Origin: Diphasiastrum complanatum | Lineage: Eukaryota; Streptophyta; Lycopodiopsida; Lycopodiales; Lycopodiaceae | Direction of reading: 5' to 3' | Assembly: GCA_029204225.1 (NCBI GenBank) | Contig: CM055100.1 | Coordinates: 47,260,516-47,324,515 of the forward strand | Length of the DNA stretch: 64,000 nt | Shown: positions 22,217 to 33,198 of the stretch, in pieces | How positions within the stretch are numbered: the stretch's first letter is position 1 | Layout: every line of letters starts with the position of its first letter | The notes under the pieces: model-generated | What the model was told of the DNA's origin: nothing | The model's database searches: none | The model's input: the letters and a program-made list of their open reading frames with translations, nothing else | Translations under genes and position numbers: made by a program

Positions 22217-22909
22217 AAAAGTGATAAAAATTCACAATTCTAGCTTGACTAGTTTTGGTCATATGACTTGTAAATAGTTAAATGGTCATGATGTGGCTTG
22301 TCACACGTGCCAAATAGCATAGGATTCCATTCATAAGGATGTTCTCAAGTAGACCTAAGTGTTAGAACCTTTGGAATGAGTCCAAATTATGCTTAGATAC
22401 AAGGGAGAAAAAATAGGAGCTATTTTTGGTAATTTTTGCATTGTTGAGGGATCTCCAAGATTCCAACCCTAACTTGGTAGGGATGAAAGATCCACCAAAA
22501 TTAGCATTAGGGATAGGTTTAGGGCTACTCATACCTGCCCAAAACCGTGATGGTTCATGTATATATAGGTGATGATATCTCACCAAAATCAATCAAGCAA
22601 TTTCATGTTTTTTTCTCTCATAATGGTGCAATTGCTCTCTATGTTCATAATTGTTTGAGTACTTGTGATTACTAATGATTATAGGATTGAATGTAGGTCT
22701 GGTGTACAGTACTCAGACTGTGGGAGGCCGTACTTTCACACGTGTGAAGCCTTCTTCAAGGATTTGGGCCATTTAGTGAGGTTCAAGCATAGGTTTTTGA
22801 TGGATTTTGATGGTTCAACTTGTGCTAATCTTATGAAATCATAATCTATTGTTTTCCTCATCATTTCAAGTGTTTTAGGATCCTTATTTGCTGTAATTTT
22901 TACAAAAAG
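22217..22909 (+). mobile_element. Solo LTR (22222-22904) inside gypsy pol, target duplication AAAAG
   Basis: The gypsy protein is interrupted between 'DHKIDL' and 'PDSRPIF', which are continuous in relatives. The inserted 683 bp starts TGATAAAAATTC and ends AATTTTTACA, giving the TG...CA ends with short inverted repeats of an LTR. AAAAG flanks it at 22217-22221 and 22905-22909. Removing the insert and one AAAAG copy restores the local reading frame. A TATA-like TATATATA at 22560-22567 suggests plus-strand polarity. No internal region is present. A short non-autonomous element is the alternative, but the 5-bp duplication favours a solo LTR. Confidence 0.8.
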
Positions 22910-23812
22910 ATCTATCTTATGATCTACCAACCGAGCGGGTGGTAGTCCATAAGGTAGGTGCTTCGGAAAAACTTCCGTAAACTCTTGCTTTAAATCTTGC
23001 AAAAGTTGTTGTTCTAGATGCGATTTTTTGGTATTAAAGCATAGAAACACATTCACATCCCCAACATCACAATGCATACAAGATTTCAAAAGCAAGTGAA
23101 AGAGTTCATACTTAGAATCATGAAGTTTCTCAATTAACTCAGCCGAGGAAATCATCGGCGATGGAAGTACATCGGTCTCTCCAGAAATAGAGACAATCTG
23201 ATCAAACTTATCTTTAAATACCATAGAATGATTTTTCAAATCTATCTCTAAAGAGTCTGGCTTTCCAAAAAACTATTCATAGTCCAAAATTACATCAGTC
23301 CGGTCCAGATTCATGATATGGAAATCCAACGGCTCAACATAGTCCTACATCCGAAGCTCTAAGTTTGAGACTTTGACATCCCAAATCTCAATGTCCGACC
23401 CTGAGGCAAGATGGACCACGTAACGGTGATCACTGGCCATGGTGGGCACTTGGAGCTTTTGCACAAGTCAAGCATTCAAAAAATTGTAAGTACTACCTGA
23501 ATCAAATAGCACATTCACGTCTTTCTCCAAAATATTGCCTCTCACACAAAACAATTCATTAGGCTTGAAAGAGAGTGCACTAAAGTTACAAGTACAGTCA
23601 CAATTATTCAACAAATTGACTTCCAATTTACCTGCTGGTAAATCCACAATCATGAAACTTGATGACTTTGCTTTCCGTTCGGGGCACTCTTTGGCACGGT
23701 GCCCAGGTTTATTGCAGAGGAAACACGGATTCTGTTTAAGGGCCGCCAACCGTGCTTTGTCTTTCACCACCAATTTCTTCTTATTCTTCTTCTTCTTTGA
23801 CTGTTGGTACAC
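22910..23812 (-). pseudogene. Ty3/gypsy zinc knuckle, protease and pol linker
   Basis: From 23812 leftward the reading has a Lys-rich start, then the CX2CX4HX4C knuckle CFLCNKPGHRAKEC. An aspartic protease active-site region follows (VLFDSGSTYNFLNA), then a stop. Further pol linker (FPKHLPYGLPP and DHKIDL) runs to the solo LTR. The protease triad is in the DSG form usual for these elements. Frame breaks at about 23468 and 23240 disable it. Confidence 0.85.
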
Positions 23813-23974
23813 TTCTGCTTCCAGCTCATCAAAAAACTACATCTTACGTTTATAGGATTTTTCTTGCTTGGGTTTCAGGGCCGTCTGGCCATGCACGCTT
23901 TTTCGTGATGCAACAATTGTACTATCATAGGCTTTCCCCACACGGATAGCATCCTCCAGTGAGTTAAGGATATT

Positions 23975-24634
23975 TCATTTGTATTCATTTTGATAGTCAG
24001 CTGACAGTCCAGCAATAAATTGCCATTGTGCTAACTTACGATCAAATAGCAGCATCTTAGCCAAGGAGTCCAAGAACTCTTGGACATAATCGTCTAGTTC
24101 TTGGCTACCCATTTTGCAGTTGATAAATCGAATATACAACTTGGAATCGTCTATTGTGACAAAAGTTTTCCGGAATTCCATGAGGAATCCAACCCAAGTC
24201 ACCGGTTTCGTGGAAAGTTCCCTCCACCAAGAAGAGGCTTTACCTTCCAAAAACAATAGAACTGATGATATTCATTTATCCTATGGGACGTTGTGCAAGC
24301 TAAAATAGCTTGTCCAACGGTTTATCTAGTCTTCAACAACTTCCGGATGTTTAAACTTTTTATCACCGAAAAATATTTCTGGTTGGTAGCCCAAGTCGTT
24401 AGAGTTAAATGCTTGCAGTTGATTAACTAGATTTTGCATTTGTTTGTCCCGTTGTTTATTGCTCTGATGAAGTTCTAAAATTGCCTTGCCTAGAGTTTGC
24501 AGCAGTTTTTTTGAGTCTAGGGTGTCATCACTATCGGGTGAGGCCAGTTGAATTTCCATATTTCCCCCATCACTTCCTGGTGATGCCAGGTGAATCTCGG
24601 TAGCACCCCCCTCCAAAATTTCATTAGTATCCAT
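23975..24634 (-). pseudogene. Ty3/gypsy gag remnant
   Basis: ATG at 24634 opens a 102-codon frame with an acidic start holding an imperfect internal duplication (EIHLASPGSD and EIQLASPDSD), then a Gln/Lys-rich probable coiled coil. After stops near 24326 the typical retrotransposon gag core follows: LEGKASSWWREL, FRKTFV, LDDYVQEFLDSL and IAGLS. The 'A-x-x-W-W' and 'YVQEF' spacing is characteristic of plant gypsy gag. The reading ends at 23975, and more stops precede the knuckle. Confidence 0.85.
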
Positions 24635-25162
24635 TTGCTTGCCTACTGAAAATTGAAAAAAAATTGTTCAGTTAATGCATTCATTACGGGTAAGTTGTTA
24701 AACTTAGCAATGTCTACATTTTAGACCATACGTACTCTATTTACCAATTATACCAATGAATGACCAAATGGATCATTTACGCAATAAAAATCGGAATTAA
24801 ACCGTCAATGCACCGAAAATCTCTTAACAACTACCTAAGCTGACTCATACAACTGTTAACTCAATTAATAACTGCAAAATTAAAATATCAGTTCCAAAAG
24901 ACTGAAAACCCCACTATGAGAAAAAAAAACCCAAAGGTTACAAAAAACTCAAAAAAATTAACACTAGCCTAAACCCCTCCCCAAACAACCACACCTACAA
25001 CCTTGCATGCATGGCAACACTTAAAGTTTTATTAAAAAACTTTAAGTTAAGTGGCCACCTACCCCCCCCCCCCCTCCTCCTTCCCTCGGGCCATAGCACA
25101 CGACCATTTCCATCGCGCCCCTCTCGGGCTACAACACGTGATGAACAGAGGGTTCAAATCTG

Positions 25163-25246
<84 letters not shown>

Positions 25247-26100
25247 CGATTTCTATGGAGAATGAGAGCAGTAAGAGCGCCCATCATCATCTTATCCAAC
25301 AGAGCACAATACATGTAGGTCTACGGTTGCCTAGACTTTAATATTTTTGAGTTTCGTTAAGTTTTAGAAGGTTTATGCCACAAGAAACAATGAGCCCATA
25401 ACATATGCTAGTTTTTACATATTAGTACTGCTCTACCAATGTTTTATAGTTGCTATAACTTTCATTTCCTTGTTTCCAGCATAAGCAATGGTTTAAAGCA
25501 AGATTTACAGAGTTTTTGCTATCATTGTGCTTGAAAAACAACCGATATGCTACCAAAATTTTTCAAAAAACCTAGTTTTGTAGGTTATGACTACTACTGT
25601 AGCAAATAGTCATCAAATCTAAACCCAACCATCTTCCAGAATGGCTGTACTGGCTCCTAGCCCTGCAAACAAACTGTTAGTTTGCCAGAAAATGAAGCAT
25701 AAGCCTGTGATTCCACAACAAGCAGCCATGCAAACCTGTCAAACATCACCAAGACTCAACAACCAACAGATTAGAGTATTTTTGCTTCTATTCCAGTCTA
25801 TTCCCACCGTTTTAAAACCAAATCGGCTTCCAAACAGGCAATAGATAACATTCAAAATACAATAACCATTTTTTAAGAAGAACAAGAAACTATAGGAAAA
25901 AATCCAGCAACCAATAAAGTAACTGTGCTTTCATAAAAATACTAATCACAAAGTAATCAGCAACAAGAGAATTGACACAGAATTCCTTCCAAGAAACCAA
26001 TTCGAAAAGCACAAAAACAAACCAAGTGTGAGCTAGGTAGTGCACTTATTACACAATCGATTGCAACACTCAGCATTTTCGATGGTAAATCCTGCTTAGA
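24635..26100 (-). other. Untranslated leader of the gypsy element
   Basis: This is the stretch between the primer-binding site and the gag ATG. It has no coding signal; the ORFs reading through the GA run are artefacts of the repeat. It holds an 80-bp (GA)n tract (25165-25244) and several A-rich stretches. Such long leaders are common in gypsy elements and would carry packaging signals, but none was identified. Confidence 0.6.
25165..25244. repeat. (GA)n microsatellite, about 40 units
   Basis: This is an uninterrupted GA dinucleotide run. It lies in the leader of the gypsy element. Arg/Glu and Ser/Leu ORFs across it are products of the repeat, not genes. Confidence 0.98.
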
Positions 26101-26115
26101 CTGGCTCTAATACCA
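26101..26115 (-). other. Primer-binding site of the gypsy element
   Basis: On the minus strand TGGTATTAGAGCCAG lies one base after the 5' LTR. It differs by one C-to-T change from TGGTATCAGAGCCAG, the complement of the plant initiator-Met tRNA 3' end. It fixes the end of the LTR and the polarity of the element. Confidence 0.85.
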
Positions 26116-26116
26116 A

Positions 26117-26610
26117 TATAAAGTCCTCACAACATGATTCTAGGCTAAGCATACATAACAAGCAACAACACAAGGGACCATGTGGTGGATAAACCAACCC
26201 AACCAAACCTAGATCGAACGGATCTAGCCCCCAAGCTATGGATCAATCAGAGTCATGGAAAGAGGAGTCATACCAGCAGCATGTAACTACTCATCACAAA
26301 TCAAGCATACACTAGTGAGAGCCCAGCAGGTATACTTATACCCTCCAAGGCCCATGCACCACTAGTAGTGCACTGTGACACCTCACTGGACACCTCTGTA
26401 GCCTATCTGGGCCACATCATCCAGTTCCCTAATGACTCACTGATAGACCCATACCAACTCCACCACCATGTGTTTAGGCCTACAACCATTAATTATGACC
26501 ACATACACATAAGGGCCTCAATTCCCTTATAGTCACAATTAACTTATGGGTTGTTGGTCTACCGGTCCTTAGCGTGGACACGCTACCCAAGACCAGTCAT
26601 GGGCATGACA
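26117..26610 (-). mobile_element. 5' LTR of the gypsy element
   Basis: Minus-strand LTR of 494 bp, starting TGTCATGCCC at 26610 and ending CTTTATA at 26117, directly before the primer-binding site. The same ends are seen in the solo LTR at 9350-9737, where a target duplication proves them. This copy has extra sequence in its second half relative to the solo LTR. The 3' partner is missing. Confidence 0.85.
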
Positions 26611-26615
26611 ATATG

Positions 26616-28489
26616 GGTGGGGTGAGATCCTTTCCATCTTGTTGGGAAGATGGATCTTAGTCTTGTGACCTTCTGATGTCTAGTAAAATATTTGCAATAA
26701 GATCCTTGACCGTTTCGGATCCAAGTTGAATGTTGAAGTCATTTGCGTGAGCTAGAAAAATGTGTAGAAATGACAATGTTGTGAACATTCTTTTCATTTA
26801 TATTTCAATTTTTTGGGGAGTTCTTCTTACAACTTACCTCCAAGAAAGAACTTGTCCACCCTCCTATCTAATGAATATACTTGTAGAACTTGAAGATAGA
26901 TAGGGCAAGTATTGTTGATCAGTGGATTGTGATATCTTTTGCAGTCCAATAGAGAATCTGTCATGCAGAAGATCATTGACTGCTTTCGATCTTGGTTGAC
27001 TGTGTTGGACTTATGTGCATGAGCTTAGTAAGGAGGAAATCCATAATTACTTGATTGGCATTGAGATTGCCTCCGAACTGATGTGACCCATGCTTATTGT
27101 CAGGTGGCAGAGTGGTGATTGTTCAGCTGGAAAAGCGTTGATTCGGAATTGCTTTTGTAAGCGCAACTGCTTACCCACTACTTCCGTGAACAATCATATT
27201 AGACCTGCCATCTTCAAGGTCTCTCAAGCCACAACAATAGGATATGAAGGGCAAAAGCTTGAGAGGTTGGGATTCTAGCACTATAGAAGGATATGCCTAA
27301 CAATGTTGCTACAGAGAAAAGACTTGATTATAGCTTTGCAACAATGCAGTTGGATCCCTAGGTCAGATAGTCCTTGGTGATGCTCTACTGCCATGTCTAG
27401 TGGTAGGGATCATTTAACTTATTCTGATGTGTCAAAAGATAAGCTTCAAGAGCAATACATGTTATTCTTCATGGTAAATAGGTCAAAGTCATCTATGCAT
27501 TTTGACAACTAGTAATATGGCGACTCTCTACAACTCTATGGGAATGCAATTGGCCTGGTGTGGAGGCCTAGGGTTCCACATTATCCTATAAAATTGTTAT
27601 ATGATGTAAAATTTTGAATTTTTGTACATATAAATATGCTATAGAGCCTAGATTCATGTAAAGACCTATTTGCATCTTGTAAATACATTGTAATTAGGAG
27701 TGCGCAACGTCGTGCCATTGTACAGACACACAGATTTGAGTATCAATAGAGAGAAGAGAGCCAGTTTCTATAAGCTTGAGCATTCCTTTCCTCTGTCATC
27801 TCTTACAATATTACTTCTTATCAATTGAGCGAATACACTCTGAGATGATCTGTAACCGATTGTGATACTTGTCTATCTGCGCCACACATCTTTTACTGAA
27901 TTTCAGTTACTCTAGTTCAGATTTTTAGGTGTCACCAGAGAGCCACAATTCTAACTGATGTGTGCAGGGAATTAGCCAAAGCTGTTAAGCATAACCATAA
28001 GCAGAGAATGAGCTATGTGTTCAGATAACGAACTTGTTTGATGTTCTGTTTTGTTTGCTTCTTGTGATAAGAACTAATTCTTTGTGTTCAATTAAGAAGA
28101 ATCATTAGCCAATCTGATTATGTTTAATGAATCTATTTGCTAGTTGCTATCTGATCTGATTGCTTACTGTTATCCTAAGAGCCTGGAAGATAAAATATCC
28201 TTCTAAATCACAAGACCTTGACCAAATCGTTTCATTGTTGGTGTTACTGGACACCAATTTACTCAATATCTTTGGATAACCAGTTATGACGTTGTAGTAT
28301 TCATTGTGGATATTACATATTATGTTTCATTCATCTTCTTACATACACTTATCATACAAAAGAAGAGATTCTTCTCTCTCTTGGGGAACGATAAACCTTT
28401 TATACTACTTAACTCATTGATTTTGTGCAAATCTATAACGACTAACGCATGCTAAGAGCACAGTCGCAAGCAACTATTGAACAGATTAG
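26616..28489. other. No gene; LTR-like stretch at about 27560-27790
   Basis: Coding was not recognised. At 27629-27636 a TATAAATA box is followed by sequence typical of an LTR R region, ending in CAATAGAGAGAAGAGAGCC near 27750. A related ending (GTATGTACGCAG...CTATCAATAGAGAGAG) is found in the Tat-like LTR near 41225-41262. No ends or target duplication were found. A tRNA-like motif near 27105 was judged too weak. Confidence 0.35.
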
Positions 28490-28979
28490 CTCGTTGGCAG
28501 ATTTTCATGCACAACTATATTGTTTCTATTCTTTTTCTTTTCTGCTCTACTCACGCACATTCTCTGTGTATTATTTTTTATCTAGAAAAATAGTTTATAT
28601 CCACTGTGTAGAGTTTACAAGATAGATAAATAGAGAATTACAAGAGTAGTTAACGCTAATCAACTAATTAGTTACTCTCTGTTGTTGCTAGCTATTTCAG
28701 CTGGGCATGAAGTTTAAGACTCCACATCCGTTGAGCTACCAGCTGGCAGCACGAAAGATTTTCTTTCGTTTCTTTTTGTTTCGTGTCATGTCATGTCTTT
28801 TTGGTCCTGGAGGCATGTTTGACTTTCATGAATCATTCAACCTTCGAGTTTCGCTTCGCTTCATGTCTTAGGGTTTTTGAGGTATGTTGACTTTCGCAAA
28901 TTGTTTGCCATTCAACCTTCTCTTCGTGTCGCTTCGCTTCACGTCGCGAAAAAGTTGCAGGAGTTCACCATTTCTGACA
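28490..28979 (-). mobile_element. Copia-type LTR, minus-strand copy
   Basis: On the minus strand it begins TGTCAGAAATGGTGAAC at 28979 and matches, with scattered differences, the plus-strand LTR at 33199-33690 until about 28490. Shared parts include the CAGCTGGCAGC region, the run GTAAACTC and TATAAACTATTTTTCT. No primer-binding site follows to the left and no polypurine tract precedes it, so it is a solo or truncated copy. It forms an inverted pair with the 33199 copy, 4.2 kb apart. Confidence 0.8.
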
Positions 28980-29730
28980 AGTATAGTGTTTGAAATGTTC
29001 TGGCATATCATGCTAGACTTCTTCTTATTGTTCCTTCTCATAAGGGTTGATCTTTGATCTCCATTTAGATTTCTTTGCAGGAATTGATCTTGGAGGTGAT
29101 GACTTTTTGGAAGATGTGCTCTTTTTAAAGGTGACGACTGTTGTATCTTTGGCATCCACACTGCTATGGCTCCAGCTAGTACAACTATGGTGGCTCCCAA
29201 CTAGTCTATACTAAGGCTATTCCCATCTAGCAAGACATGGATTCGAGAAAGACAACAATGAGCATGGGTTGAGTGTTCTGAGGGTAAGATCCACTCTTCT
29301 CTCTTTTCTCTCCTTAGTTTCTAAAACCACAATGATAAAAACCCTAAACTAAGTCTCCTTCTCCAAGGCTTAACCTACTTGAGAATGGAGGGCCTAGATT
29401 CACTTAACCTGTTGCCAGATAAATAATGTACAATACAATGTGAAGTAAGACAATACATGAAACCACACAAGGGAGAACACTCAAAGAGGAAAGATAGGCA
29501 TGTATTACAAATGAGATTCTTCTCGAAAATGGACTCTTCCACTCCTATATATACTTGGAGAGTGGTGGTCACTTACAAAAAGGCACTATGGGACTAAGTT
29601 AACTTTGAATCACATCGGTGCCATGGGACAAACCGTTTAGTCCACATGATGGTTTCAGGAAGCTGCCTCTTTGGGTTATGGAGAGCCCCTGCCTCCACCT
29701 AACATTTTTGTTTAGACTATTATTTGTTGT
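28980..29730. other. No gene seen
   Basis: An unrecognised minus-strand frame (up to 29200) runs into the LTR to its left. At about 29535-29570 a TATATATA box sits inside an imperfect palindrome (CCACTC...GAGTGG). No function is assigned. Confidence 0.35.
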
Positions 29731-31735
29731 ATGAAAAAGGCCATTGAGATACATAAATTTATCATTAACACTGATAGGGATACATGTTCTTCTGATGGAC
29801 CTGAGAATAAGATTCTTTGCTTGATTGATCTGCTAGAGACTATTGACTGGATAAAGATTTATCTTGAGTTTGTTAAGAAAAAACAACTGTTGAGTCCTGT
29901 GGAAAATCTTTATAGTCGTCTTAATGATTTTGTTGAAAAGTTTGAAGAAGAAGAGAAGTTCTCCAATTCGCACATTAGAAAAGTGTTTATGTGCTTGGAA
30001 AATGAAAATAGTATTTCTCTTACTATTACTACCCCTTTTGCTTTTGATGCTCCTTTATCTCCAAACCTGCTTGTTTATACTGAAGACCTTGATGAAGACA
30101 GTGCCTCTCAACTTGAGATCTTCTCTCAAGACATTTGTGCTATTGGTGACTTTTTCTCTTATGATTTCTGTCAATCCAAAAATTGCCAAGTCTCTTTTGT
30201 TCCTGCTAGAGTCACTGAGTACAAATCCACTCTTACGTCTTACAAACTCTAGAGCCTTCCTTTTGTTAATTTTCTTGCACCTATTCCTATTGACCTTTGG
30301 ATTCTGATGACTCATCTGATAGAAAAAAAATACAAGTCTACAAATTGGCCACACTACACAAGAATCCTTCACTTGAGACCCCCGTTTCTTTTGATATCAT
30401 TATACTCATGAACAAATTCGAACCCTCTCGTTACTCCTCTGAGCAAGTTTGGGCCAGGACCAGAGGACACTTTGAGATTGGCTTCAATAGAATGAACTTA
30501 CACCAAGCCAAAATCTGGAACTGGAAAAGACCTTTTTTTCAAATGTAGATGCGATGAAAAATGCAAAAATAGTTCTTCCATCATTTGGTTTGATCATGCT
30601 ATCTGGTTCATTATGAATAACCTTACCGAGTTTTTTCTTGGTGCTTCTCTCCAAAACCAGATAAATGCTTTTTTCATGTGGCTAAATAAACGAGCTAGGG
30701 ATGTAGTGAAATCACATATTACTTTTCTCTTTATCTGCCAGTACATGATTGATGCTTCCATCGAACTTGCTAAAGACTCTTCAGCCAAATTGCTGGCACC
30801 CTTGGGAGATGCTGAAAATATCAGAGAAATAGAATGTCTTCTAAAACATCCTAGCTTTTCTACCCTCCAAGACAAGTACTTCCATATTTCAAACAAAAGG
30901 GCGGACTCTTTCAATCTTAACAATCCAAACTTAGTCATTTTCGGATCAGGAACGAGAAAGCAAAAGCGATTTTCAGATTTCAAAGCAAATGAAGGACAAA
31001 GCAGTGGCAACAAAGATGACTTACCAATCAAAAAAATGAATTTTCACAGATCCTAATCGATGTGCAGGACAAAGAAGGGACAGTTAGAAGACAAATTAGC
31101 ATTTTAGTAACCAAACGTCTCCAATTTTCCACTTGCAGCGACTCAGGGAGACTTTTTCTGCATTTACGTTACTGAAATAGAGTTTTTGAGTTTATCCATG
31201 TGAAGCACTTTTATGCTCACATTTTATGCAAACTTTTTGGTAGTGTAGACGAACTCTTCCATGATATTACTTTCAATTGAACTTACCTACCAAGTGTTAA
31301 AAGTGAATGGTATTTTCTTTATGATGTTTTTTGCCAATTTGATATAGATAACCTTCATCCTTGTCATTGTTACACTTTTAATCGTTTCAAAAAATTTATC
31401 TCTGAAAAGTTTGGCCATGTCGTTTGCATAGACTGTAAGATTGTTAAGAGTTCTCTATTACAAAATTCTTAGAAAAAGGCCTAGACCATATTCCTCTAAG
31501 GCAAGCCAATATGAATGAAGTTGGCCATGTTGTTTGCACATACTGTAAGATTGTTAAGAGTTTTCTATTACGAAAATCTTTAGAAAAAGGCCTAAACCAT
31601 ATTACTCTAAGGCAAGCCAATGTGAATGAAGTTGCTTTGGAACTCTACAACGGATGGTTAAAACTTATGGGACTCCTACCTTCTTATGCTTCTTTAGATG
31701 ATAATACAAAAAAGGAACATGTTGTTTTTTTGTGA
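29731..31735 (+). pseudogene. Unidentified decayed coding region
   Basis: A series of plus-strand frames reads like one broken protein. 29731-30252 is 173 codons and Lys/Glu- and Phe-rich. A shifted continuation follows to 30545, then 30613-31056 (147 codons: FFMWLNKRARDVV, MIDASIELAKDSS, VIFGSGTRKQKRF). The last open piece is 31511-31735 (VVCTYCKIVKSFLL). Codon-like composition and length argue for past coding, and stops and frame shifts for decay. A pair such as C-x-x-C (VCTYCK) occurs but no known domain is recognised. It lies between inverted copia LTRs and before a copia deletion derivative, so it could be a captured host gene or an extra gene of a large element. Function unknown. Confidence 0.45.
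31411..31630 (+). repeat. Tandem duplication, period 110 bp
   Basis: Two adjacent copies begin at TTGGCCATGT (31411 and 31521). They share TACTGTAAGATTGTTAAGAG-type sequence and end GGCAAGCCAATRTGAATGAAG. Differences are scattered single bases, so the duplication is not recent. The second copy is open in the frame ending at 31735 and the first carries a stop. Confidence 0.8.
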
Positions 31736-32408
31736 AAAAATCGCTTTAAGTTATATTAGAAAGGGCAAATGGCTTCATGGAAATACTGAAACTCTTTCTA
31801 AGAATAGAATTGCCAAAGACGAACTGCAATGGCTTACCAATTTCTATACGTTAATGGTATTGGTCGGGTTTTTTAAATTGTATTCTCAATTTGGTATCAA
31901 ATCCCTTGGTGGCTACAATCACCAGACAAGAACGGAGAGCTGCGAATTCACGACGATTTGCTAGTTGGGAGGCACAAAACGAGTCTATGGAGATTCGTGG
32001 AATAGCTCAAAAATGTAAAAAGGATTTAGAGACAGAGAATTGTCGGCTGAATTCAAAAGCAAGCAAAAAAAATTGAAGCCCAAAATTTAGATGGAGGATT
32101 GTTTGGCGTTTGTGATTGGCACCCTGACTGTACCTACAAGTATGGTACATCAAAACAGAGTGATTGTCGTGGAGAGAGTGTTCGAAGCGCGACAAAAGTG
32201 ATTTCACCATTCCATTGGGCACGTAGTCGGGAGTTGGTGACAAGAAGCATTTCAAGAGGCGACACCAGTTTGGCTTTCAATTTGGTGAAAAAGCGGCGAG
32301 TGCCTGGTAAGCCAAAGATTGCAGGTCATTATTTTTTATTTTTGACATCACGGTTGGCTTCAGCATACATCTTTTAGCCTACAGGTGGAGTTTCAAGCAG
32401 TTTGGAAA

Positions 32409-33198
32409 TGGCAAACATCAATGAGACAATTTTTGGCGATGCAAGCAAACTTGATGGGGCTTCTAACTACAACATCTGGAAATTCAGAATGAAGAGCATG
32501 TGACAATTGGAGAATATGTGCGCGAGATATTAGAGAGATTTTGCATGATAGAGTGCAAACCTTCCATCACCCCTTGCGAAGCTGGTAAGAAGTTATCTCG
32601 TATTGATGATAGTGCACATGTTGACGCTACTTTATTTCGTCAACTAGTTGGGAGGTTGATCTATCTTACAACTACACGTCCTGATATCTGCTATGCTGTA
32701 AGTCTGATTAACCAATTCATGTCATCACCCACTATGGATTATTGGAAAACTGCGAAAAGGATTTTGAGGTATGTGAAAGTACACCTAACCTTGGCTTGGT
32801 CTACAAAAGACAAAGTGCTTTACCTAAGTTGCAAGATTATGTTGACGCTGATTGGGCAGGAAATGTAGATGATAAAAAGTCAATAACAGGTTATGCCTTC
32901 AATTTTGGTAGCGGTCGTTTTTCATGGTCGACTTATACAGTGCTTTCTAATAGTGACGGCACCACATGTGCTCATTTCTAGAATTATCAGGCTGTCTTTC
33001 TTTTACGAGTTCTTTGAGTGCTCTTAAGCAACTTTATCTTTGTACTTGCTGATTAATGTGAATATATAGTTTGTGGGGGAGCAATTCTGTTGTCTTGTCT
33101 TATTTCACTTGATGTTGTGCTGTGTTGATTGATTTGGTCGGGTATTTTAGACTATATTCTCAACTTAAATGTGCAAAGCTGCAAGGTTCAAAAGGGAG
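32409..33198 (+). mobile_element. Copia deletion derivative: gag start fused to RT/RNase H end
   Basis: ATG at 32409 opens a typical copia gag start (MANINETIFG, then KLDGASNYNIWKFRMKS). After about 31 codons, at about 32502, the sequence jumps to the C-terminal part of copia pol: MIECKPSITPCEAGKKL, LIYLTTTRPDICYAV and then, in another frame, YVDADWAGNVDDKKS of RNase H, where the 'D-A-D-W-A' Asp is kept. The remaining gag, protease, integrase and polymerase are deleted. A polypurine stretch (AAAAGGGAG, 33190-33198) and the 3' LTR follow. A primer-site-like TGGTATCAAATCCC at 31892-31905 might mark its left end, but no LTR precedes it. Confidence 0.8.

Larger units (their letters stand above)
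20094..26610 (-). mobile_element. Ty3/gypsy element, minus strand, 3' end lost
   Basis: In reading order this element has a 5' LTR (26610-26117), a primer-binding site, a leader of about 1.47 kb, gag, zinc knuckle, protease, reverse transcriptase, RNase H and integrase. It stops inside the integrase C-terminal region at about 20094, where copia sequence begins. The gag-protease-RT-RNase H-integrase order and the LTR family (TGTCATGCCC...CTTTATA) are those of gypsy elements. Stops and frame shifts occur in every domain. A solo LTR (22222-22904) has landed in pol. The element lacks its 3' LTR and polypurine tract. Confidence 0.9.

Noticed and set aside
25011-25341. ORFs of alternating Arg-Glu or Ser-Leu across the GA run
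   Set aside because: They are translations of a (GA)n microsatellite in all frames, with no codon structure outside the repeat.
27098-27150. tRNA-like motif (TGGCAGAGTGG) as a tRNA gene or SINE head
   Set aside because: The A-box match is good, but no B box at proper spacing and no cloverleaf could be drawn.
29731-31056. Endogenous viral gene
   Set aside because: No polymerase, helicase or coat-protein motif could be seen; without a search such a label would be a guess.
31892-31905. TGGTATCAAATCCC as a true primer-binding site
   Set aside because: Several mismatches to the initiator-Met site and no LTR end directly before it; kept only as a note in the copia derivative.
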